Shown here: one piece after another, positions 8,477 to 15,860 of the stretch
Layout: every line of letters starts with the position of its first letter
Position numbering within the stretch: position 1 is the first letter of the stretch
From: Desmonostoc geniculatum HA4340-LM1
Lineage (GTDB): Bacteria > Cyanobacteriota > Cyanobacteriia > Cyanobacteriales > Nostocaceae
Assembly (NCBI GenBank): GCA_019359545.1
Contig: JAHHHB010000060.1
Coordinates: 1-41,771 of the forward strand
Direction: 5' to 3'
Length of the DNA stretch: 41,771 nucleotides
Program-made: the position numbers and the translations under genes
The notes under the pieces: generated by a model
Seen by the model: the letters and a program-made list of their open reading frames with translations, nothing else
Databases searched by the model: none
What the model was told of the DNA's origin: nothing

Positions 8477-8668
8477 AGAGTTTTTCACCACTCTGTGTTG
8501 TCCAAAGAAGTTAAATATTTCTGTACCGATAGTTTGAGCAATGCTCATCTCTCACTCACCAACGCTCAAGCCATATCTGAAAAGCGATCGCAAAACAACC
8601 ATCAACTCCCACAACTGCGCCAAAATGACCGAAAATAATTGAGTCAAACCAACAGGAGTAAATTTATC

Positions 8669-9160
8669 ATGTCTCCCCTGCTAACAGCGATCGCCACCCT
8701 CGGCTACGCCAAAAGACTGTTCTGGAGTCTCACTCTCACAATACTCCTAACTTTAATACTCCCTGGCTTTACCTTGGCTGCTTCTAGCTTAGGAGTTGAT
8801 AACGGTCATCTTAGTGCTTGTCCAGCTTCCAACAACTGTGTTGTCAGTCAAAACGCAGATGAGAAACACGCAATTGACGCGATCGCCTATCACGTAGATC
8901 GCAACGCAGCAAAAGAAACCTTACTCAAAGTTCTCACCGTTGTTCCCCGCACAGAAGTTGTCGAACAAACAGATAATTACATCCACGCTCTCTCCAAAAG
9001 CCGCATCTTTCAATTTATCGATGATGTGGAGTTTTATTTCCCTGCTGATGAATCAGTAATTCATGTGCGTTCGGCATCTCGCGTGGGAGAATCCGATCTC
9101 GGCGTTAACCGCAGACGTGTAGAACAAATTCGTTTAGCCCTACGCGATTTAAATATCTGA
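8669..9160 (+). CDS. DUF1499 family protein with N-terminal membrane anchor
   Basis: A 163-residue protein. A hydrophobic stretch at about residues 17-37 (LTLTILLTLILPGFTLAA) looks like a signal peptide or single anchor. The remainder starts with HLSACPASNNCVVSQ, the DUF1499 signature, and ends with VRSASRVGESDLGVNRRRVEQIR, also typical of that family. Function is unknown; the domain is exported in many cyanobacteria and proteobacteria. I chose ATG 8669 because AGGAG lies at 8654-8658; a TTG at 8639 in the same frame is less likely. It is separated from the CRISPR operon by 192 bp containing HIP1 sites and does not look part of it. Confidence 0.85.
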   Translation: MSPLLTAIATLGYAKRLFWSLTLTILLTLILPGFTLAASSLGVDNGHLSACPASNNCVVSQNADEKHAIDAIAYHVDRNAAKETLLKVLTVVPRTEVVEQTDNYIHALSKSRIFQFIDDVEFYFPADESVIHVRSASRVGESDLGVNRRRVEQIRLALRDLNI

Positions 9161-9418
9161 TTTCAGCGATTTATGATTGGAGTATTCTGAATTCTGAATT
9201 CTGAATTCTGACTCCTGCTTTATTGTTTGAGTTGGTGAACGTTGAGTTTTACCTTCGCTGTAACCTAAGTCATACATACTGGCCGCTTGAGAATCTTGTT
9301 CTGGTGACATTTTAGACCGTCCAGCCCAAGCATCAGATTTTCCTAAGCTAAACCAATCTTCATCAGTCATCTCAGAGGCGAATGTATTAAAAGTTGTTTT
9401 TTTGATGTAAGTATCCAT
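9149..9418 (-). CDS. Small hypothetical protein whose tail is repeat-derived
   Basis: An 89-residue reading frame. The front part (MDTYIKKTTFNTFASEMTD, then WFSLGKSDAWAGRSKMSPEQ and YDLGYSEGKTQ) looks like a genuine conserved small protein. The last 23 or so residues (from ESEFRIQNSEY) are translated from the TGAATTC heptamer repeat at 9182-9211, so the original stop may have been lost. The stop overlaps the convergent DUF1499 gene by 12 bp. I prefer ATG at 9418 over GTG at 9454, which begins inside a HIP1 octamer. No domain is recognised. Confidence 0.6.
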   Translation of the reverse strand: MDTYIKKTTFNTFASEMTDEDWFSLGKSDAWAGRSKMSPEQDSQAASMYDLGYSEGKTQRSPTQTIKQESEFRIQNSEYSNHKSLKSDI

Positions 9419-9616
9419 ATAACTATCCCAGAGTGCTACAAAGAGCGATCGCACATTACCCTATTGTCATAATGACAACTATCTTGGTGAAGATTACCTC
9501 TTCCCCAAGTATTAGAAAACTTTAAACAAAATCTATTCAGATATGAAAAGATATATGACTCTTATTTGATTTTTGGGCTTATATCATGTCCGGGCAATTA
9601 AGCATAATACTCGAAA

Positions 9617-9730
9617 CCCCACCCCCCTAAAGCTGTGCTTTAGCTCCCCTCCCCTTAGCAAGGGGAGGTGTTGGGGGTGGGGTAAAGCGTATGTGGGACA
9701 AGCATTTGAGCTTAAGTTGATACCAATGCC
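9617..9730. repeat. C/G-rich hairpin repeat, inverted partial copy of the 15861-16170 element
   Basis: CCCCACCCC, CTAAAGC, CTCCCCTTAGCAAGGGGAG and GGGGGTGGGGTAAA are followed by TGAGCTTAAGTTGATACCAATG. The same series occurs in reverse complement at about 15912-16030. Internal arms CTCCCCTT and AAGGGGAG form a tight hairpin. The whole 9455-9822 gap holds this element and no gene I can support. Confidence 0.75.
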
Positions 9731-9822
9731 AGGATACCTACCCGACAAGATTTATCATTCCAGAAAATAAATTATCCCAAATTGTTTGTACATTTGTAGG
9801 GGCGCTTAAAGGATTCTAAATT

Positions 9823-10191
9823 TTACGAAAACCGATACAAAATATTTCCATTTTCACTTACTTCAAAAGAAGCATTGAGTTCCTTAGCTTTATCATCTAA
9901 ATATTCTTTAGCTTTCTCAGTTGATATCTCGGCATTTTTCGCCATTTGCAAGACTGTTATCGTTCCAGAATTGTTTTCAACTAATTCTAAAAACACCAAC
10001 CGAAGACGCTTTTGTTCTGATTCCAGAAGTAACGCTTTTTCTTTTTTGTTTTGCTGGACTAAAGACCAACTCAAGCAACCTCCTATGAGTGTTGAGGGAA
10101 CAGTCAAAATAGTTAAAGCAGCTACAGCATTTTCTTTATCTTTAGGGGGAGTTTTGGGATTAATAATATCCCAGAACATGGCCGCAGACAA
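9823..10191 (-). CDS. Small membrane protein, 5' end disrupted by a MITE
   Basis: About 122 residues remain from TTG 10191 (or ATG 10179). Two hydrophobic segments flank a conserved-looking PKTPPKDKENAVAALTI loop; the second is LTVPSTLIGGCLSWSLV. A charged region QNKKEKALLLESEQKRLR and a C-terminal domain (ITVLQMAKNAEISTEKAKEYLDDKAKELNASFEVSENG) follow. The last part resembles a small cyanobacterial family in which a TM hairpin is joined to a winged-helix-like tail; no function is known to me. The frame stays open upstream as PILLFGVPLSAAMF, so the first membrane segment really begins before the current start. It is interrupted at 10212 by the element 10213-10388. The product is probably truncated. 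Confidence 0.6.
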   Translation of the reverse strand: MSAAMFWDIINPKTPPKDKENAVAALTILTVPSTLIGGCLSWSLVQQNKKEKALLLESEQKRLRLVFLELVENNSGTITVLQMAKNAEISTEKAKEYLDDKAKELNASFEVSENGNILYRFS

Positions 10192-10207
10192 TGGAACGCC
10201 AAATAAG

Positions 10208-10393
10208 AGAATAGGACTTACGCACTGTACAAAAAAACTATTTTGTGTATCAACGTAAATACGTTGTTCCAGGCTTTTGGAGGTTGCTTTTGATTGCTGG
10301 CGATCGCCAAAATATGATTGAAAAACCTAGATAAAAGCTTTGAAAACTCTATCTGCCATTTTTGCTTTTATGTCAATGCGTAAGTCCTAGAAT
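10208..10393. mobile_element. 176-bp MITE with AGGACTTACGCA ends and 5-bp target duplication
   Basis: The element runs 10213-10388 with perfect 12-bp ends, AGGACTTACGCA (10213-10224) and TGCGTAAGTCCT (10377-10388). AGAAT flanks both sides (10208-10212 and 10389-10393). It contains one HIP1 site and no gene. Elements with the same ends occur at 37698-37789 and 40395-40512, with a lone end at 34539-34550, so it belongs to a small family. Confidence 0.85.
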
Positions 10394-10446
10394 ATTACAA
10401 AAATCTAGATGCTTTAAATCAAGTTTTTTATCTAACTCCTCAACCA

Positions 10447-10593
10447 ATGCCAGAGACAATTACTGATATTGGTATTCTCCAAACAATGACAACGGCTGAT
10501 CTAAAACTGATGGCTAAAAAACGAGGAATTACTGGCATCACTAAAATGAAAAAAGACGATCTTGTTAAAGCATTGAGTAAGGCTTCAAAGTAG
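10447..10593 (+). CDS. Rho_N/SAP-like mini-protein
   Basis: A 48-residue frame, MPETITDIGILQTMTTADLK followed by LMAKKRGITGITKMKKDD and LVKALSKASK. The pattern LK-x-MAKKRGI-x-G-x-x-KMKKDDLVKAL matches the Rho N-terminal (Rho_N) helical nucleic-acid-binding motif, here standing alone. No good ribosome site precedes this ATG. The same frame is open upstream (EYYKNLDALNQVFYLTPQP) to the MITE end. If the MITE and one AGAAT copy are removed, it joins MERQIR at 10191 to give a 73-codon frame, so the gene may be a truncated remnant. The minus-strand membrane gene would then overlap it antisense. Confidence 0.5.
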   Translation: MPETITDIGILQTMTTADLKLMAKKRGITGITKMKKDDLVKALSKASK

Positions 10594-10625
10594 CGAAAAG
10601 ACAGCAGAGTAATCGCATACTTACG

Positions 10626-10654
10626 GGTGCGTTGAGCCTTTGCAACAACGCACC
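10626..10654. terminator. Hairpin GGTGCGTTG / CAACGCACC
   Basis: Perfect 9-bp arms (10626-10634 and 10646-10654) around an 11-nt loop, without a clear T run on either side. It could act as a weak terminator for the Rho_N-like gene, or be a GGTGCG-type dispersed repeat related to the one at 27804-27868. Confidence 0.4.
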
Positions 10655-10728
10655 GTTATCTCCAATATTGCAAATATTATATTTAACCTTAAAACTGTCA
10701 ATCAAGAATAATTAACGCTAATTACAAA

Positions 10729-10959
10729 CTATTCAATTTGTTTTCTAAGGGATGGTGTCAGAATCATTAATCCTCTAACAACTTCTTCAGGGGTAGCCGT
10801 TCCATCGATTACCTTTGGTGCGATTGCCATTACTTCCAGAGCCAGGTTCGTTGGAATTCCGCTTGCTTCTAACCGCTTCAATTCCAAAATGTCAATACCT
10901 GCTGCTAATCCATCTAAATACTCTTCTACACTCACTCCTAAGTCTTCAATTTTCGACAT
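10729..10959 (-). CDS. Small hypothetical helical protein
   Basis: The frame from ATG 10959 gives 76 residues (MSKIEDLGVSVEEYLDGL, then ILELKRLEASGIPTNLALEV and IDGTATPEEVVRGLMILTPS). The regular amphipathic helices and absence of low-complexity sequence suggest a real small soluble protein. The frame stays open to TTG 11103, but that extension starts inside the GATTTTCGATTG phrase common in intergenic DNA here, so I prefer the shorter form. No family is recognised. It lies 215 bp downstream of ndhJ on the same strand. Confidence 0.5.
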   Translation of the reverse strand: MSKIEDLGVSVEEYLDGLAAGIDILELKRLEASGIPTNLALEVMAIAPKVIDGTATPEEVVRGLMILTPSLRKQIE

Positions 10960-11173
10960 GGCTATAATTTCCGGTTTTTTTGTCCAACTTCCATATCCAA
11001 GCATTTTATCGTAGCTATCTACAGTGCAGAGAATTTTGATAGTTATCAAGCTCACCGATATAAAAATGATTGCGACAGAACTCTTTGACAATCGAAAATC
11101 CAAAATCTCAAAACATTACCCCTCTCCGCCACCGGAAAGGGGTTAATCACTGCTGAAACTCAGCACTACTTAA

Positions 11174-11704
11174 TTAATAAGCGTCTTGCAACTCGTAGAA
11201 ATCAGGCGATATGTAATCCTTCCGCAAAGGCCAACCCACCCAATCTTCCGGCATCAAAATTCGCTTGAGATTTGGGTGTCCTTCATAGATAATGCCGTAC
11301 ATATCGTAAGACTCGCGTTCTTGCCAATCAGCGGTCTTCCAAATCCAATACACTGAAGGCAATACAGGATTTTCTCGTGGCAAGAACACCTTTAAGCGGA
11401 CTTCTTCAGGGCGATCGCTATTATCACCCACTTTAAGCAAGTGATACACACTCACTAATTCCTGTCCTGGTCCAAGGTCAATACCACCTTGAAACTGAAG
11501 ATAATTAAACCCATAAGCATAAAGGGCTGTAGCGGTGGGGAGCAAGAAATCAGGCTCCACCTTAATTATCTCCACCCCGTTTTTGTCTGGTGCCAAAAAC
11601 TCATGGCCAAAACCATTTTCTGTCAACCACTGGGAAACCTTACCGGCTTGTACCAATGACTCTTCTTTAGCTGCTGGTACTGGTTTAGATTCTTCATCAG
11701 CCAC
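11174..11704 (-). CDS. ndhJ: NAD(P)H-quinone oxidoreductase subunit J (NdhJ)
   Basis: Subunit of the peripheral (stromal-side) arm of cyanobacterial NDH-1, homologous to NuoC/30-kDa of complex I. It works in respiration and cyclic electron flow at the thylakoid. The 176 residues include the family landmarks YLQFQGGIDLGPGQELVSVYHL and the signature ESYDMYGIIYEGHPNLKRILMPEDW-x-GWPLRKDY. Start is GTG at 11704, overlapping the end of ndhK by 8 bp, which points to translational coupling. It is the last gene of ndhC-ndhK-ndhJ, the conserved order in cyanobacteria and chloroplasts. Confidence 0.97.
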   Translation of the reverse strand: MADEESKPVPAAKEESLVQAGKVSQWLTENGFGHEFLAPDKNGVEIIKVEPDFLLPTATALYAYGFNYLQFQGGIDLGPGQELVSVYHLLKVGDNSDRPEEVRLKVFLPRENPVLPSVYWIWKTADWQERESYDMYGIIYEGHPNLKRILMPEDWVGWPLRKDYISPDFYELQDAY

Positions 11705-12431
11705 GGGGTTGTTCCTCCTTTTTCTTTGCTGTCAGCAATGCAGGTGGTACTGGCATACCGATAGCTTCTGCCAATTCTTTCGGTGGTACAGAGCGAGTTT
11801 CTGACTGCATATACTTACCAGTTAAGATTTCTTCCACTGGCTTGAGGTTATGAGTCGTGCTGTAATAGCGGTGAGTTTGCTTAATCTTACCCCGTTCTTG
11901 CATCGAATCATTGGAAATTTTCTTCCGCAGCTTAATAATCGCGTCGATAATTGCTTCTGGACGAGGAGGACAACCAGGCAAGTACACATCCACAGGAATC
12001 AGTTTATCAACTCCGCGCACTGCCGTCGGAGAATCAACACTGAACATCCCGCCAGTAATTGTACAAGCACCCATTGCGATTACATACTTCGGCTCAGGCA
12101 TTTGTTCATAAAGACGTACCAATTGGGGTGCCATCTTCATGGTAATTGTCCCTGCGGTGATGATTAAATCCGCTTGGCGGGGGCTAGAACGAGGAATTAG
12201 CCCAAAACGGTCAAAATCAAATCGTGAGCCAATTAAAGCTGCAAACTCAATGAAGCAGCAAGCAGTACCAAACAGCAACGGCCACAAACTAGAAAGCCGC
12301 GCCCAGTTGTAGAGGTCATCAACCGTGGTCAAAATCACATTTTCTGAAAGGTCTTGAGTGATTGTTGGACGCTCAATGGGGTTGATGATTCGCTCTTTGT
12401 CCTGGGTTATTAAGTTAGAATTCAAGACCAT
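11697..12431 (-). CDS. ndhK: NAD(P)H-quinone oxidoreductase subunit K (NdhK)
   Basis: Fe-S subunit of NDH-1, homologous to NuoB/PSST, carrying the N2-type [4Fe-4S] cluster that passes electrons to plastoquinone. Its four ligands are visible: Cys58-Cys59 (FGTACCFIEF), Cys123 (GACTITGG) and Cys154 (LPGCPPRPEA). The 244 residues include a C-terminal extension typical of cyanobacterial NdhK (about residues 180-244). It overlaps ndhC by 10 bp at its start and ndhJ by 8 bp at its end. Confidence 0.98.
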   Translation of the reverse strand: MVLNSNLITQDKERIINPIERPTITQDLSENVILTTVDDLYNWARLSSLWPLLFGTACCFIEFAALIGSRFDFDRFGLIPRSSPRQADLIITAGTITMKMAPQLVRLYEQMPEPKYVIAMGACTITGGMFSVDSPTAVRGVDKLIPVDVYLPGCPPRPEAIIDAIIKLRKKISNDSMQERGKIKQTHRYYSTTHNLKPVEEILTGKYMQSETRSVPPKELAEAIGMPVPPALLTAKKKEEQPRG

Positions 12432-12784
12432 TCCAAAGCTCCTTTACGCCATGCGTAAACTAAAGCGACTACAAGAATTGCAATAAAGACTAGCGCTTCA
12501 ATAAATGCCAATAGCCCCAGACGGTGGAAAGCTACCGCCCAAGGATACAAGAATACAGTCTCCACATCAAAGACGACGAAGACCAGAGCAAACATGTAGT
12601 AGCGGATATTGAACTGAATCCAGGCTCCCCCGATGGGTTCCATGCCAGATTCGTAAGTTGTACGCCGTTCAGGGCTGTAACCACTGGGTCGTAGGAGCTT
12701 GGATGCTGAGAGCGCTAAGGCAGGAACTAGGCTACAGACGATAAAGAAGCCTAGTAAGTACTCGTAACCGCTGAGGACAAACAC
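12422..12784 (-). CDS. ndhC: NAD(P)H-quinone oxidoreductase subunit 3 (NdhC)
   Basis: Membrane subunit of NDH-1, homologous to NuoA/ND3, at the junction of the membrane and peripheral arms. Its 120 residues contain three membrane helices (about 7-27, 62-82 and 90-110), and the conserved loop between the first two is RRTTYESGMEPIGGAW. DVETVFLYPWAV is the family signature. Start is GTG at 12784. As first gene of the operon it should have the promoter in the 12785-13150 gap, but I could not assign boxes there. Confidence 0.97.
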   Translation of the reverse strand: MFVLSGYEYLLGFFIVCSLVPALALSASKLLRPSGYSPERRTTYESGMEPIGGAWIQFNIRYYMFALVFVVFDVETVFLYPWAVAFHRLGLLAFIEALVFIAILVVALVYAWRKGALEWS

Positions 12785-12825
12785 AATGAGTATCTACCGC
12801 TTATGGAGTATTTTAAGTTGCGAGT

Positions 12826-12976
12826 GGGGAGTGGGGGATGAGGGAGATGAGGGGGATGAGGGGGATGAGGGAGTGAAGGGCAGAAAGGAGAATTCCTAAC
12901 TCCTAACTCTATAACTCTTAACTCCTAACTCAGCACTCCTAATAGCCAATGCCCCATGCCCAATGCCCAATGCCCA
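12826..12976. repeat. Short tandem repeat cluster (GGGGATGAG, AACTCCT, CCCAATG)
   Basis: Three runs lie side by side: GGGATGAGGG-type units (about 12828-12875), AACTCCT/AACTCTT heptamers (about 12896-12932), and CCCAATG units (about 12944-12976). The same three phrases recur at 16420-16507 and 22160-22290, marking them as genome-wide intergenic repeats. The rest of the 12785-13150 gap is AT-rich. Confidence 0.8.
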
Positions 12977-13150
12977 ATCCCTTGATTTGCGTTACTTTCT
13001 TTTACATTATATCTGTTTGATTTTTCTGAAATCTACGAAACAAATGCACTTCAGGTATTTGATTCGTTTTTGGTATTGATAGAAAAGTCTAACAGTTATG
13101 TCATAATTTTTAACGTATATTTAAGATTTCTCCTCTGCGAGGCCTTAGTC

Positions 13151-13486
13151 ATGAGCGAACCAGCTGTTGAGACTTCAGTGTTAGACCGCTATGAGTGTCG
13201 CGCCTGCGGTTATGTTTACGAACCTGAAAAGGGAGATGACAAACATGACATTCCTTCAGGAACGCCCTTTGCAGAACTGCCCGTCAATTGGCGCTGCCCA
13301 GTTTGTACCGCCAAGAGAACGGCTTTTGCCAACATCGGGCCTGTAGGTGCGGCATCCGGCTTCAAAGAAAATCTCGGTTACGGTTTGGGTGTCAACAACC
13401 TAACGCCAACCCAAAAGAATATCCTAATTTTTGGTGCCCTGGCTCTTGCCTTTTTGTTTTTTCTCAGTCTCTACGGCTTACAATAA
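13151..13486 (+). CDS. rubA: Membrane-anchored rubredoxin (RubA)
   Basis: A 111-residue rubredoxin joined to a C-terminal membrane helix. Iron is bound by Cys16/Cys19 (CRAC) and Cys49/Cys52 (CPVC). The anchor spans about residues 89-110 (NILIFGALALAFLFFLSLYG). In cyanobacteria and chloroplasts RubA is needed for photosystem assembly. ATG 13151 is chosen because GAGG at 13139-13142 is well spaced; a longer frame from 13070 has no ribosome site. It begins the conserved rubA-ycf48-psbEFLJ series, though 158 bp with heptamer repeats separate it from ycf48. Confidence 0.96.
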   Translation: MSEPAVETSVLDRYECRACGYVYEPEKGDDKHDIPSGTPFAELPVNWRCPVCTAKRTAFANIGPVGAASGFKENLGYGLGVNNLTPTQKNILIFGALALAFLFFLSLYGLQ

Positions 13487-13499
13487 GACCCGCTTGAGA

Positions 13500-13562
13500 G
13501 TTGAGAGTTGGAAGTTAGGAGTTGGGAGTTCTGAATTCTGAATTCTGAGTTCTGAATTCTCA
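13500..13562. repeat. GAGTTG / TGAATTC heptamer repeats
   Basis: GAGTTGAGAGTTGGAAGTTAG-type units run into repeated TTCTGAATTCTGAATTC units. This is the same TGAATTC phrase seen at 9182-9211 and 15762-15797. Confidence 0.75.
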
Positions 13563-13644
13563 AGTCTGTAGAGCAACTGTAGCCTTTAAGGTAAACCTTT
13601 TAGAAAACCCCTACACAAATTTAGAACCAATCGAAGAGATACTG

Positions 13645-14664
13645 ATGCATTCAATTGTGAAAAGTTGGCAACGAATATTTGCCTTGTTACTCGTAGTCTT
13701 GATGTGTATAGGTTGTAGCAAAGTGCCCTCTGTTAGCTACAACCCTTGGAAAATCATTTCTGTGCCAACAGATGCGAAGTTGCTGGATATTGCTTTTACT
13801 GGTAATCCTCAGCATGGCTATTTGGTGGGTAGCAATGCCACCCTGTTGGAAACCAATGACGCAGGTGATACTTGGAAACCAATATCACTGCAACTAGATG
13901 AGCAAAAGTATCGCTTTAACTCAGTAAGTTTTATCGGTAAAGAAGGCTGGATTGCCGGAGAACCAGGCTTTTTAGTCCATACCACTGATGAAGGTGCTTC
14001 TTGGTCGCGGATTTCTCTGAGCGAAAAGCTACCGGGTAACCCGATCGCAGTTAAAGCACTAGCAGACAACACAGCTGAGTTGGCTACTGATGTGGGAGCC
14101 ATCTATCAAACCACAGATGGCGGCAAAAACTGGAAAGCCCAAGTGGAATCAGCAGTTGGTGTGGTGCGTAACTTAGAACGTTCTGCTGATGGCAAATATG
14201 TTGCCGTTTCCGCTAAAGGTAACTTCTACTCGACTTGGGAACCAGGGCAAAGTGCTTGGGTTCCTCATAACCGCAATAGTTCTCGGCGGGTAGAAAATAT
14301 GGGTTTTGTTGACGGTGGTCAATTGTGGATGCTAGCCAGAGGAGGCCAAATCCAGTTTAGTGAACCAACTAAACCTGAAGAGTGGCAAAAAGCAGAATTT
14401 CCAGAGTTATCCACCAGTTGGGGTTTACTCGATTTGGCATACCGCACACCCGAAGAAATTTGGATAGGTGGCGGTAGCGGTAATTTGCTACAAAGTACCG
14501 ACGGCGGCAAAACCTGGCAAAAAGACCGTGAGGTAGAAGAAGTAGCTACTAATTTGTACAAGATTGTTTTCTTTCAACCGGAACAGGGATTTGTCATTGG
14601 CGATCGCGGCATCTTGCTCAAATACCTACCAAACCCTGAAACAACTTCAAAAGAAGCAGCTTAA
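13645..14664 (+). CDS. ycf48: Photosystem II assembly factor Ycf48 (HCF136 family)
   Basis: Assembly factor that binds newly made D1 and helps build the photosystem II reaction centre at the thylakoid lumen side. The N-terminus (residues 8-24) is a signal peptide ending in Cys24, a possible though non-canonical lipobox, in line with Ycf48 being a lumenal lipoprotein in cyanobacteria. The rest is a seven-bladed beta-propeller, seen as repeated motifs such as TNDAGDTWKP, TTDEGASWSR, TTDGGKNWKA and STDGGKTWQK. Length 339 is normal. It sits between rubA and psbEFLJ, a conserved neighbourhood that links it to cytochrome b559 assembly. Confidence 0.97.
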   Translation: MHSIVKSWQRIFALLLVVLMCIGCSKVPSVSYNPWKIISVPTDAKLLDIAFTGNPQHGYLVGSNATLLETNDAGDTWKPISLQLDEQKYRFNSVSFIGKEGWIAGEPGFLVHTTDEGASWSRISLSEKLPGNPIAVKALADNTAELATDVGAIYQTTDGGKNWKAQVESAVGVVRNLERSADGKYVAVSAKGNFYSTWEPGQSAWVPHNRNSSRRVENMGFVDGGQLWMLARGGQIQFSEPTKPEEWQKAEFPELSTSWGLLDLAYRTPEEIWIGGGSGNLLQSTDGGKTWQKDREVEEVATNLYKIVFFQPEQGFVIGDRGILLKYLPNPETTSKEAA

Positions 14665-14797
14665 GGGGACTGGGGACTGGGGACTAGGGACTAGGGACTG
14701 GGGAACAGTTTTCACAACACCCAATCCCCAGTAACCAATCCCCAATACCCAATACCCAGTCCCCAATCCCCAGTCCCCAATCCCCAATACCCAGTCA
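14664..14797. repeat. GGGGACT / CCCCAAT tandem repeats with inverted arms
   Basis: GGGGACTGGGGACT-type units (14664-14704) are followed by CCCCAGT and CCCCAAT units (14724-14797). The two sides are largely complementary and could fold into a long hairpin between ycf48 and psbE. Confidence 0.75.
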
Positions 14798-14823
14798 CTA
14801 TTTCTGAGAAGAACGTTGCAACT

Positions 14824-14853
14824 TGTAACTCTTTCTAAACTTTGTAGGATAAT
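14824..14853 (+). promoter_or_regulatory. Possible psbE promoter
   Basis: TTGTAA (14824-14829) and GATAAT (14848-14853) resemble -35 and -10 boxes, 38 bp before psbE. The 18-bp spacer is slightly long but acceptable. This is only a motif match. Confidence 0.35.
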
Positions 14854-14890
14854 AAACTCAATACATTCTTTGATGAAGGTAGGGATTTAA

Positions 14891-15139
14891 ATGTCAGGTA
14901 CCACTGGAGAACGTCCGTTTTCGGACATCATTACTAGCATTCGTTACTGGGTAATTCATAGCATCACCATCCCCGCATTATTTATTGCTGGTTGGTTATT
15001 TGTCAGCACCGGACTGGCTTATGATGCTTTTGGCACACCCCGTCCTAATGAATATTTCACACAAGCACGCCAAGAAGTGCCAATTGTGAAGAACCGTTTT
15101 GAAGCGAAAAAGCAAGTTGAACAATTTATTGGAAAGTAG
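14891..15139 (+). CDS. psbE: Cytochrome b559 alpha subunit (PsbE)
   Basis: Photosystem II reaction-centre subunit that shares one haem with PsbF. The 82-residue protein has one membrane helix (about 20-41), and the haem ligand is His23 in RYWVIHSITIPALFIAGW. The C-terminal lumenal part (RPNEYFTQARQEVPIVKNRF) is typical. First gene of psbE-psbF-psbL-psbJ; psbF starts 9 bp after its stop. Confidence 0.98.
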   Translation: MSGTTGERPFSDIITSIRYWVIHSITIPALFIAGWLFVSTGLAYDAFGTPRPNEYFTQARQEVPIVKNRFEAKKQVEQFIGK

Positions 15140-15148
15140 TTTGAGATC

Positions 15149-15286
15149 ATGACTAGCGGCAATAACATCAATCAGCCAGTTACCTATCCAATTTTTACCG
15201 TTAGATGGCTGGCAGTTCACACCTTAGGTGTACCAACTGTTTTCTTTTTGGGCGCGATCGCTGCAATGCAATTTATTCAACGCTAG
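15149..15286 (+). CDS. psbF: Cytochrome b559 beta subunit (PsbF)
   Basis: 45 residues, MTSGNNINQPVTYPIFTVRW then LAVHTLGVPTVFFLGAIAAM and QFIQR. His24 is the second haem ligand of cytochrome b559, and one membrane helix spans about 20-41. A HIP1 octamer lies inside the gene. It starts 9 bp after psbE and ends 9 bp before psbL, with AGGAG at 15285-15289 serving psbL. Confidence 0.98.
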   Translation: MTSGNNINQPVTYPIFTVRWLAVHTLGVPTVFFLGAIAAMQFIQR

Positions 15287-15295
15287 GAGCAAGTT

Positions 15296-15415
15296 ATGGA
15301 AAAATCGCCCAATCCTAATAATCAACCGGTTGAACTAAATCGGACTTCGCTATTCCTGGGACTACTACTAATTTTTGTTCTAGGGATTCTGTTTTCTAGT
15401 TACTTCTTTAACTAA
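15296..15415 (+). CDS. psbL: Photosystem II protein L (PsbL)
   Basis: 39 residues ending FVLGILFSSYFFN, with one membrane helix and the conserved N-terminal NQPVELNRTSLF. PsbL stabilises the photosystem II dimer and its quinone acceptor side. Third gene of psbEFLJ; psbJ follows after 69 bp. Confidence 0.97.
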   Translation: MEKSPNPNNQPVELNRTSLFLGLLLIFVLGILFSSYFFN

Positions 15416-15484
15416 CTAGAACTACTCTTGTTAATCTTTGTTTATTGAACGTGTGTTGATTTGTTGTTAAGGGAGGAGAGAGCT

Positions 15485-15604
15485 GTGTCTGGAAGTGGGA
15501 GAATTCCCCTGTGGGTCGTCGCTACGGTCGCAGGATTAGGTGTAATTACAGTCTTGGGCATTTTCTTTTATGGTGCCTACGCTGGACTGGGTTCTTCAAT
15601 CTAA
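15485..15604 (+). CDS. psbJ: Photosystem II protein J (PsbJ)
   Basis: 39 residues from GTG 15485: SGSGRIPLWVVATVAGLGV then ITVLGIFFYGAYAGLGSSI. The RIPLW motif, single membrane helix and GAYAGLGSS tail are diagnostic. PsbJ affects electron flow on the acceptor side and photosystem II assembly. GGGAGGAGAG just upstream is the ribosome site. Confidence 0.97.
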   Translation: MSGSGRIPLWVVATVAGLGVITVLGIFFYGAYAGLGSSI

Positions 15605-15672
15605 AACTAGTTTGAAGCCAATACTATAAAGTCTGAACTTTCTAGCATTTGTTAAGAAATCAGCATTAAAAA

Positions 15673-15699
15673 GCCGCCTGTCTCTCTGAGATAGGCGGC
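15673..15699 (+). terminator. Hairpin ending psbEFLJ
   Basis: GCCGCCTGTCTC pairs with GAGATAGGCGGC (one G-T pair) around a short loop, 69 bp after psbJ. The T run is short, so it may also protect the 3' end of the transcript. Confidence 0.7.
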
Positions 15700-15761
15700 A
15701 TTGTTACAGCAAATTTTAAGTAAGGTCAATCAATTTTGGATTTTCGATTGACCCCATACCT

Positions 15762-15797
15762 GAATTCTGAATTTTGAATTCTGAATTCTGAATTTTA
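15762..15797. repeat. TGAATTC/TGAATTT heptamer run
   Basis: CTGAATTCTGAATTTTGAATTC-type heptamers, the same phrase as at 9182-9211 and 13526-13561. Confidence 0.75.
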
Positions 15798-15860
15798 CTG
15801 TAATTATAATTAGGTAATTAGTAAAAAGCGAAGTAATCTATTACCAATTACCAATTACTA

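Noticed and set aside
9573..9770. 65-codon plus-strand frame
   Set aside because: It is a translation of the C/G-rich hairpin repeat.
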